Source: Sphingopyxis sp. (GTDB taxonomy: Bacteria; Pseudomonadota; Alphaproteobacteria; Sphingomonadales; Sphingomonadaceae). Taken from it: a stretch of 38,433 nucleotides of DNA. The translations under genes were made by a program, and so were the position numbers. Below, piece after piece: positions 29,651 to 38,433 of this stretch; within the stretch, counting starts at the first letter, position 1; every line of letters begins with the position of its first letter. The DNA lies in the NCBI GenBank assembly GCA_030655355.1, contig JAURVS010000184.1, positions 1 through 38,433 on the forward strand. Reading direction: 5' to 3'. The notes beneath the pieces are model-generated. The model was not told the DNA's origin, did not search any database, and saw only the letters and a list, made by a program, of their open reading frames with translations.

Positions 29651-29806
29651 TTAGCCCATGACCTCGGCAAGGAATGCGATGAGCGCGACGGCGCCACACA
29701 TATAGATGGACAGCAGCAAGGCGCCCTGCGCGCCCAGCCAGTCGATGATGCGGTCGCGCGCGCGGTGCGGCGTCGACGCACGCTCCTCAATGTTGTTGCG
29801 AATCAT
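29651..29806 (-). CDS. Small single-TM hypothetical protein (51 aa)
   Basis: Read from the DNA: MIRNNIEERASTPHRARDRIIDWLGAQGALLLSIYMCGAVALIAFLAEVMG; not in the supplied ORF track. Confidence 0.5.
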   Translation of the reverse strand: MIRNNIEERASTPHRARDRIIDWLGAQGALLLSIYMCGAVALIAFLAEVMG

Positions 29807-29899
29807 GCCAATGGATTAGGCGTGCGCGCCGTTTCAATTCGAGAGCAGGACACAGCCTGTGCCATAGAATTTGCGTAGGATTTGCGTTGCGGCACCCAC

Positions 29900-30622
29900 T
29901 CAGCGCGCGCTGGCATCCTCGGCTGGACTGTCCCCGGCGAGCCGCAGCCGATAGCCGATCCCCAATTCATTGCAGATGATCCGCGGCTGCTGCGGGTCGG
30001 CTTCGAGCTTCTGGCGCAGCGTGCGGACGAGCACGCGCAGATATTCGACATGATGCTCATGTTCGTGCGGCCAGACCTCGTTCATGATCTGATTGTGCGT
30101 GATGACGCGGCCGGGAAAGCGCGCAAGCTGCGCCAGCACCGCATATTCCTTGGGCGTCAGATGCACTTCCTTCCCACCCTTCGTCACCGTCCGCGCGATC
30201 ATGTCCATCGTCACATCGCCAACCGTCAGTGACAGATTCCCACCGTCGCGCGTCAGGCGATTGCGCAGCGCGACGCGCACACGCGCGAGCAGTTCGTCGG
30301 TGTCGAAGGGCTTGGTCAGATAATCGTCGGCGCCCAGATCGAGCGCGGCCACTTTCTCTTCGGTCGCGTCGCGCGCCGAGACGACGATCAGCGTCGTATC
30401 CGACTGCTGCTTGATCAGCGGCACAAGCTCCAGCCCGTCGCGGTCAGGCAGCCCCAGGTCGAGCAAGATGATGTCGGGCCGCTCGTCGCGCAGCCGATCC
30501 ATCGCCTCGCGCGCATTTTCGGCCTCGACGATCGCATAATCGGCGCGCGCCAGCGCGGCGTGGATCAGGCGGCGAATATGCAGTTCGTCATCGACGATCA
30601 ATATCTTGTGACGCACTTTCAT
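29900..30622 (-). CDS. kdpE: KdpE response regulator
   Basis: Receiver (ILIVDDELHIRRLIHAAL, IILLDLGLPDRDGLEL, GADDYLTKPFDTDELLARVRVALR) and winged-helix output domain; 4-bp overlap with kdpD. Confidence 0.95.
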   Translation of the reverse strand: MKVRHKILIVDDELHIRRLIHAALARADYAIVEAENAREAMDRLRDERPDIILLDLGLPDRDGLELVPLIKQQSDTTLIVVSARDATEEKVAALDLGADDYLTKPFDTDELLARVRVALRNRLTRDGGNLSLTVGDVTMDMIARTVTKGGKEVHLTPKEYAVLAQLARFPGRVITHNQIMNEVWPHEHEHHVEYLRVLVRTLRQKLEADPQQPRIICNELGIGYRLRLAGDSPAEDASAR

Positions 30623-33291
30623 GGGATGTCCTTGTCGGCCAGATGCGTGATCAGCAACGCCTCGGGAATAGTGATGGTAAAGCTGGCGCCATGCGGATCG
30701 GCATTATTGCCTGCCTCGACCGACAGCCCCATCGCCTCGGCGAAACCCTTGACGATCGCGAGGCCAAGGCCGGTGCCATGCTTGGCGCGGTCGCTTCCTT
30801 CGAGGCGGGTAAAAGTTTCGAAGACGCGCTTCTCATTCCCTGGCGTTATACCCGGCCCCTGATCGATCACCGACAACTGGATCGCATCCGCCATGCGCCG
30901 CGCGCGAATGATGATCGGGGTGCCCGGATCGGCATAGCGTCCGGCATTGTCGAGCAGGTTGATCAGGCAATGATGCAGAAGCACCGGATCGACACGCACC
31001 AGCGGAATATTGGGCGAGATGTCGACCTTAACCTCATGCCCCGCCAGCGACGCGCGCGTATCATGCGCGGCGCTCGCTGCCGCGTCGAACAGGTCGGTCG
31101 CCTCGACCTTCATCGGCAGCGCCCCGGCTTCGACGCGCGCCATGTCGAGCAGGTTCGATACGAAACGGTTGAGGCGCAGCGCTTCGGTCTCGATCGTCTC
31201 GGCGAGCATCGACGAGGGGTGCTGCCGCATTTCCTGCGCCGCCGAGAGGATTGCAGTGAGCGGGGTGCGAAGATCGTGGCTCACCGACGACAGCAGCGCC
31301 GAACGCAGGCGATCGCGCTCGCCGACCTGGCGCGCGTGCAGCGACGCTTCTTCCAGTTCCATGCGGTCGAGCGCGATCGACGCTTGGTCGAGAAGGCTCA
31401 TCAGCAATGGCACCTGATCCGAGCGGACGGGCTCGCGCGCATCGTCGCGCGTCATCCCGAGCACGCCAAGCACGCCGCGCGTCGTGCGCAGCGGATGAAA
31501 CAGCCAGTCCGAAGCGGTCAGCGTCGACGATCCGCGCCCGGCAGGCTGCGCATTGTCCATCGCCCATTGCGCGGCGGCGCTTTCGATCTGCTCGAGCCGG
31601 TCTTCGGGCGGAACCGCGGCACGCAACGTCGGCCCGTCGGCGGACGGCAGCAACAGAACGGTGCGGACATCGAGCAGACGCCCGACCTCGGCGCAGATCG
31701 CGTGCATCAGCCTATCCTGATCGGGCGCCGCGGTGAGCTGGCGCGAGAAGCTCGCGAGCGCCGCATTCTGCCGCGCGCTCCATTGCGCGAGATTGGCCTG
31801 CGCGCGCACGCGCGCCGCAAACTGGCTGGTCACCACCGCGACGCCGAGCAGCACAAGGATGCTGACGATATTCTCGGGATTATTGACGGTGAGCGTGCCC
31901 GTCGGCGGCAGGAAGAAGAAATTATACGCAAGGCTCGACGCGAGCCCCGCGAACAGCCCGGCGCGCAGGCCAAAGGTCGCCGCGGCGAACATCACCGGGA
32001 CCAGATAGAGCAAGGCGATATTGCCAAGGTCGATCGCGGCGAGCAGCAAGCGGCCGAGCGCGGTCATCGCGACCACCATGATCAGCGACCAGAGATAGTC
32101 CGTCGGTCGCCCCCAGCGGCCGGGGATGACCAGACGGCTGCGCTTTTCCCCGGGGGACACAGCGGGCTCGCCCGGCAGCACATGGATCGCGACATCGTCG
32201 ATCGTCCGCACCAGCTGGTCGACCACCGAGCCATGCCGCATCTCGAACCACCACGGCCGCGTCGACTTGCCAATGACGATCTGCGTCGCGCGGGCGTCAG
32301 CCGCAAAGCTGCGCAGCCCTTCGACGACGCTCGCGGCGGGCACCGTCGCGGTCGAGGCGCCGAGCCGCGACGCGAGCGCGAGCGTGTCAGCCAGCTGACG
32401 GCGGTCCGCATCCGACATCGACTGGCTGCGCCGCGTCTCGATATAGACTGCGGTCCACGGCGCGCGCAGCGCATCGGCCAGCCTTTTGCCCGCGCGCGCC
32501 AGTTCGGCAGCGACCGGCAGTTCGCTGACCGCCACGACGATCCGTTCGCCAACCGCAAAACTGCCCGCCAGCGCATGGCTGCGCACATGCTCCAGCATCT
32601 GCGCATCGACGGCCTGCGCGGCGCGCCGAAGCGCCAGTTCGCGTAGCGCGGTGAGGTTCGACTTCGAGAAAAAATGCGTCAGCGCGCGCGTCGCTTCCTG
32701 CGGGATATAGACTTTGCCGTCGCGCAGCCGCTCGATCAGTTCGTCGGGCGGAATGTCGACGACCTCGATCTCGGCGTTTTCAAGGATGGAGTCGGGCACC
32801 GTCTCGCGGACGCGGACGCGCGTGAACGATGCGACGACGTCGTTCAGGCTCTCGACGTGCTGGATGTTGATTGTCGAATAGACATCGATCCCCGCATCCA
32901 GCAGTTCCTCGACGTCCTGATAACGCTTGGGGTGCCGACTACCTGGCGCATTGCTGTGCGCCAGCTCATCAACCAGAACTAGCCCCGGACGCCGTTCGAG
33001 GATCGCGTCGATGTCCATCTCGCCAAGGCTATGCCCCTGATGGTCGACATCGCGGCGCGCGATAATCTCATGCCCTTCGACCAGCGCTTCGGTCTCGCGC
33101 CGTCCATGCGTTTCGACTACGCCAACGACGACATCGACTCCCGCCTCGCGCCGTTGTCGCCCATCGGTGAGCATCTCCCACGTCTTGCCGACGCCGGGCG
33201 CCGCGCCGAGAAACACTTTCAAACGGCCGCGGCCTTCCTGCGCCGCCTGACGCAGAAAGGCCTCTGGAGATGGACGGTCGGGCTCGGTCAC
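30619..33291 (-). CDS. kdpD: KdpD sensor histidine kinase
   Basis: KdpD N-terminal domain (KVFLGAAPGVGKTWEML, DVVVGVVETHGRRET, LVLVDELAHSNAPGSRHPKRYQDVEELL), USP domain, four-TM region, SVSHDLRTPLTAILSAA H-box. Confidence 0.97.
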   Translation of the reverse strand: MTEPDRPSPEAFLRQAAQEGRGRLKVFLGAAPGVGKTWEMLTDGRQRREAGVDVVVGVVETHGRRETEALVEGHEIIARRDVDHQGHSLGEMDIDAILERRPGLVLVDELAHSNAPGSRHPKRYQDVEELLDAGIDVYSTINIQHVESLNDVVASFTRVRVRETVPDSILENAEIEVVDIPPDELIERLRDGKVYIPQEATRALTHFFSKSNLTALRELALRRAAQAVDAQMLEHVRSHALAGSFAVGERIVVAVSELPVAAELARAGKRLADALRAPWTAVYIETRRSQSMSDADRRQLADTLALASRLGASTATVPAASVVEGLRSFAADARATQIVIGKSTRPWWFEMRHGSVVDQLVRTIDDVAIHVLPGEPAVSPGEKRSRLVIPGRWGRPTDYLWSLIMVVAMTALGRLLLAAIDLGNIALLYLVPVMFAAATFGLRAGLFAGLASSLAYNFFFLPPTGTLTVNNPENIVSILVLLGVAVVTSQFAARVRAQANLAQWSARQNAALASFSRQLTAAPDQDRLMHAICAEVGRLLDVRTVLLLPSADGPTLRAAVPPEDRLEQIESAAAQWAMDNAQPAGRGSSTLTASDWLFHPLRTTRGVLGVLGMTRDDAREPVRSDQVPLLMSLLDQASIALDRMELEEASLHARQVGERDRLRSALLSSVSHDLRTPLTAILSAAQEMRQHPSSMLAETIETEALRLNRFVSNLLDMARVEAGALPMKVEATDLFDAAASAAHDTRASLAGHEVKVDISPNIPLVRVDPVLLHHCLINLLDNAGRYADPGTPIIIRARRMADAIQLSVIDQGPGITPGNEKRVFETFTRLEGSDRAKHGTGLGLAIVKGFAEAMGLSVEAGNNADPHGASFTITIPEALLITHLADKDIP

Positions 33292-33884
33292 GCGGCGGGT
33301 TTAGCCCCAAATGCATCGAGTCGTCGATTGAGCTTGAACAGATTGACGCGCGGCTCGCCGATGAAGCCCAGAAACGGCGTCTCGACCGCCTGCTCGACCA
33401 GTCTGCGCACCGCGGCGCGATCGAGCGAGCGGACGCGCGCGACACGATCGACCTGATACAAGGCCGCCTCGGGACTGATGTGGGGGTCGAGCCCCGAGGC
33501 GGAGGTCGTCACCAGGTCAGGCGGAACGTTTAACCCTGGCGTCGTTTCGGACAGTCGGGCGACATCACCTTTCACCCGGTCGGCAAGCACCTGCGACGTC
33601 GGGCCGAGGTTCGACCCCGAGGAAGCAAGCCCGTCATAGCCATCACCCGCCGCCGACGGGCGCGAGTGGAAATAGCGTTCGGAGGTGAAGGCCTGCCCGA
33701 CGATCGTCGATCCGATCACCCGGCCATCCTCGCGCACCAGACTGCCATTCGCCTGGCTCGGGAAAAGCGCTTGCCCGATGCCCGTCATTGCCAGCGGGTA
33801 AGCGAGCCCGAGGAGCAAAGCGAACAACAGCGTCATGACGAGCGCCGGACGCAGCGAGCTGATGATATCCTTGTTCATTGTCAT
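33288..33884 (-). CDS. kdpC: KdpC, K+-transporting ATPase subunit C
   Basis: MTMNKDIISSLRPALVMTLLFALLLGLAYPLAMTGIGQALFP...TTSASGLDPHISPEAALYQVDRVA. ORF start 34394 is an over-extension through kdpB. Confidence 0.95.
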   Translation of the reverse strand: MTMNKDIISSLRPALVMTLLFALLLGLAYPLAMTGIGQALFPSQANGSLVREDGRVIGSTIVGQAFTSERYFHSRPSAAGDGYDGLASSGSNLGPTSQVLADRVKGDVARLSETTPGLNVPPDLVTTSASGLDPHISPEAALYQVDRVARVRSLDRAAVRRLVEQAVETPFLGFIGEPRVNLFKLNRRLDAFGAKPAA

Positions 33885-33889
33885 TTTCC

Positions 33890-35926
<2,037 letters not shown>

Positions 35927-35938
35927 TTACATGGATCC

Positions 35939-37642
35939 TTAAAAGAGCTGGCCGTTGATCATCGCGAGATGATCGGCGATGGGACCAAGCGCGAGACCGG
36001 GCAGGAAGGTCAGGCCGCCGACGATCAGCACGATGCCGATCAACAGGCCCGTCCACAGCGGCCCCGTCGTGGGGAAGCTGCCCGCCGTCTCGGGCGTATA
36101 TTTCTTCGCCGCCAGCCCGCCCGCGATCGCCAGCATTGGAATGATGATGAAGAAGCGACCGATCCACATCGCGACGCCGAGCATCCCGTTATAAAAGGGC
36201 GTGTTGGCGGAGAGACCCGCAAAGGCCGATCCATTGTTCGCGACCGCGCTGGTGAAGGCGTAGAGGATCTCCGAAAAGCCGTGCGGCCCCTTGTTGAGCG
36301 GCCCCGCAAGCCCCGCCTCGGTAACCGACGCGATCGCGGTGAAGCCGAGGATGATCAGCGGCAGGACCGCGATCGCGAGCACCGCAAGCTTGACCTCGCG
36401 CGCCTCAATCTTCTTGCCGACATATTCGGGCGTCCGCCCCACCATCAGCCCCGCGACGAACACCGCAAGAATGGCGAAGAGCAGAAAGCCGTAGATCCCC
36501 GCGCCGACGCCGCCGATGACGACTTCGCCCAGCTGCATGTTGAACAGTGGGATCAGCCCGCCGAGCGCAGTGAAGCTGTCATGCATCGCATTGACCGCGC
36601 CGCACGATGCCGCCGTCGTCACCGCCGCGAACAGCGACGAGGCGGCGATGCCAAAGCGCACCTCCTTGCCCTCCATATTGCCGCCGGCGACGCCGAGGTT
36701 GTGGAGGATCGGATTGCCTGCGGCTTCCTGCCAATAGACGATCGCCGTTCCCGCAAGGAACAAGGTCATCATCGCGGCGAGGATCGCCCAGCCCTGCCGC
36801 GTGTTGCCGACTGCCTTGCCAAAGGTCCAGGTCAGCCCGACGCCGATCAGGAAGATCGAGAGCATCTGGACCAGATTGGTGAGGGCGGTCGGATTCTCGA
36901 ACGGATGCGCGCTATTGGCGTTGAAGAATCCGCCCCCATTGGTGCCGAGCATCTTGATCGCTTCCTGGCTCGCGACCGGCCCCAGCGCCAGCGTCTGTCT
37001 CGCACCCTCCAGCGTCGTCACATCGACCGAACCGCCGAGCGTCTGCGGTACCCCGCTCGCAATATAGAAGGTCGCCAGCACGACGCAGATCGGGAGCAGC
37101 AGATACAAGGTGACCCGCGTCATATCGGCCCAGAAATTGCCAATCGTCGTCGCACTGCGGCGCGCAAAGCCGCGGAACAGTGCGAACGCGAGCGCAATGC
37201 CCGTCGCCGCCGAGAGGAAATTGTGGATCGTCAGCCCCAGCATCTGGCTGAGGTTCGACATCGTCGATTCCCCGGCATAGCTTTGCCAATTGGTGTTCGC
37301 GGTGAAGCTGATCGCGGTATTGAACGCCAGATGTTCGCTCGTTCCCTCATAACCGAGCGGATTGAGCGGCAGTACGCCCTGCAGGCGCAGGATCGCATAA
37401 GTGAAGAGCAGCAGCACTGCGTTGAAGAACAGCATATGGACCGCGTAGCGCCGCCATCCCTGCTCCTCGGTCGGGTCAATCCCCGACAGGCGGTAAAATC
37501 CCGCCTCGACCGGCCCGAGCACGCGGTGCAGCGGCGTCCGGCGCCCCTCGTACAGCGCGAACATCCATTGTCCCATCGGCTTGCAGAGCAAAAGCAGGAT
37601 CGCGACGAACGCGATGATGAGAAACCATCCCTGAAAGGTCAT
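35939..37642 (-). CDS. kdpA: KdpA, K+-transporting ATPase subunit A
   Basis: [91 protein letters not shown]. Confidence 0.97.
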   Translation of the reverse strand: MTFQGWFLIIAFVAILLLLCKPMGQWMFALYEGRRTPLHRVLGPVEAGFYRLSGIDPTEEQGWRRYAVHMLFFNAVLLLFTYAILRLQGVLPLNPLGYEGTSEHLAFNTAISFTANTNWQSYAGESTMSNLSQMLGLTIHNFLSAATGIALAFALFRGFARRSATTIGNFWADMTRVTLYLLLPICVVLATFYIASGVPQTLGGSVDVTTLEGARQTLALGPVASQEAIKMLGTNGGGFFNANSAHPFENPTALTNLVQMLSIFLIGVGLTWTFGKAVGNTRQGWAILAAMMTLFLAGTAIVYWQEAAGNPILHNLGVAGGNMEGKEVRFGIAASSLFAAVTTAASCGAVNAMHDSFTALGGLIPLFNMQLGEVVIGGVGAGIYGFLLFAILAVFVAGLMVGRTPEYVGKKIEAREVKLAVLAIAVLPLIILGFTAIASVTEAGLAGPLNKGPHGFSEILYAFTSAVANNGSAFAGLSANTPFYNGMLGVAMWIGRFFIIIPMLAIAGGLAAKKYTPETAGSFPTTGPLWTGLLIGIVLIVGGLTFLPGLALGPIADHLAMINGQLF

Positions 37643-37654
37643 GGCGGACCTCCC

Positions 37655-37744
37655 CTAGAAACGTTCGGGCCGTGCGAGCACGGCGACGAGATAGATGAGA
37701 AGGCCAAGCGCGGTGAACCCCGCGAGCCAGAGATCGAGCGTCAT
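37655..37744 (-). CDS. kdpF: KdpF, small K+-transporting ATPase subunit (29 aa)
   Basis: MTLDLWLAGFTALGLLIYLVAVLARPERF; classic KdpF form, immediately upstream of kdpA. Confidence 0.88.
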   Translation of the reverse strand: MTLDLWLAGFTALGLLIYLVAVLARPERF

Positions 37745-37757
37745 CGCCATCAATCCT

Positions 37758-37841
37758 TCACGCGTCGTCGCACAGGCGGGCGTAGCCAAGGCTAGCCGCG
37801 ACGAGACACAGGATGATGCCGATCCAGAGAAGATCCTGCAT
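37758..37841 (-). CDS. Putative 27-aa single-TM protein upstream of kdpF
   Basis: Read from the DNA: MQDLLWIGIILCLVAASLGYARLCDDA; hydrophobic helix followed by a polar ARLCDDA tail. Confidence 0.55.
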   Translation of the reverse strand: MQDLLWIGIILCLVAASLGYARLCDDA

Positions 37842-37910
37842 GATATTGCTCCAGCAGGGCGCCGACCACGGAAGGTGGAACGAGTCGCCTGCGGAGCATC
37901 AAATAGGAGA

Positions 37911-37948
37911 GAGCCGCGTTTGAATGCGAGAGAGCGAAAGCGCGGCTC
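37911..37948. promoter_or_regulatory. Inverted repeat GAGCCGCG-N22-CGCGGCTC between ROK kinase and kdp operon
   Basis: Arms 37911-37918 and 37941-37948 are perfect reverse complements; lies 5' of the kdp genes and 3' of the upstream kinase. Confidence 0.35.
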
Positions 37949-37989
37949 GCATAGTGTTTGCGTATGATTTTTCGAAATTGTGCGGCGTG

Positions 37990-38433
37990 CTAGAGCGCGA
38001 CCATCGACGCCAGCGCGAGCGATCCGCAAGGCCCGGCGCGATCACCGAGACCGGGACTGCCGATCAGATCATCGAGATCATGGCCCGGGCCATAGTCGTT
38101 CAGGCTGTTCCGAAGATGATCGCGGATCAGCACGGGCAGTTGCGGCTGACCGACTGCGACGCCTCCGCCGATGAAAATGCGCTGCGGCAGCGTCGTGAGC
38201 ACGAGATTGTGACACAGCATCGCAATGGCGTGCGCAACATGGTTCCACACGGCGTCGTCGGGCGCGATGTCGCGCCCGTCTCGCCCCGCGCGCGCGGCAA
38301 TCGCCGGACCGCTCGCAAGACCCTCGACGCAATTGCCATGATAGACGCAGCAGCCTTCGAACAGGTCGCCCGCCAGTTTCGGCACGCGCTGATGACCGGC
38401 CTCGCTATGCCCCGCGCCGCGCAATATCTGGCG
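37990..38433 (-). CDS. ROK family kinase (fructokinase-like), 5' part outside window
   Basis: RQILRGAGHSEAGHQRVPKLAGDLFEGCCVYHGNCVEGLASGPAIAARAG...PQRIFIGGGVAVGQPQLPVLIRDHL; frame stays open to the window edge. Confidence 0.85.
   Translation of the reverse strand, partial: RQILRGAGHSEAGHQRVPKLAGDLFEGCCVYHGNCVEGLASGPAIAARAGRDGRDIAPDDAVWNHVAHAIAMLCHNLVLTTLPQRIFIGGGVAVGQPQLPVLIRDHLRNSLNDYGPGHDLDDLIGSPGLGDRAGPCGSLALASMVAL

Noticed and set aside
30643-32646. 667-aa plus-strand ORF opposite kdpD
   Set aside because: Antisense shadow ORF caused by GC-rich codon usage; no domain signal.

Overview
GC-rich alphaproteobacterial chromosomal window; gene content and dispersed-repeat style suggest a sphingomonad such as Sphingopyxis (inference). 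No rRNA, tRNA, CRISPR array, prophage or transposase was seen. Main blocks: (1) ABC-F ATPase, PilZ-XRE fusion, GST. (2) A plus-strand run: CHASE/HWE-type histidine kinase overlapping a fused HyuA-HyuB 5-oxoprolinase, then DUF969, DUF979, DUF2891 and a LacI regulator; probably 5-oxoproline uptake and hydrolysis. (3) GGDEF protein, exported RidA-like protein, a short orphan Flp pilin missing from the ORF track, and a RelE/XRE toxin-antitoxin pair with a tandem palindromic operator. (4) Aconitase and two small membrane proteins. (5) A minus-strand block: dgcN, dgcA, two exported N-acyl-D-amino-acid deacylase paralogs flanking a TonB-dependent receptor, and an exported amidohydrolase; this is the best candidate for an undescribed system, possibly D-amino acid/D-glutamate scavenging. 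(6) A serine esterase and two small membrane proteins. (7) A complete kdpFABCDE locus with an extra 27-aa ORF ahead of kdpF. (8) A truncated ROK kinase at the right edge. All family calls come from reading motifs in the translations; no database search was run.
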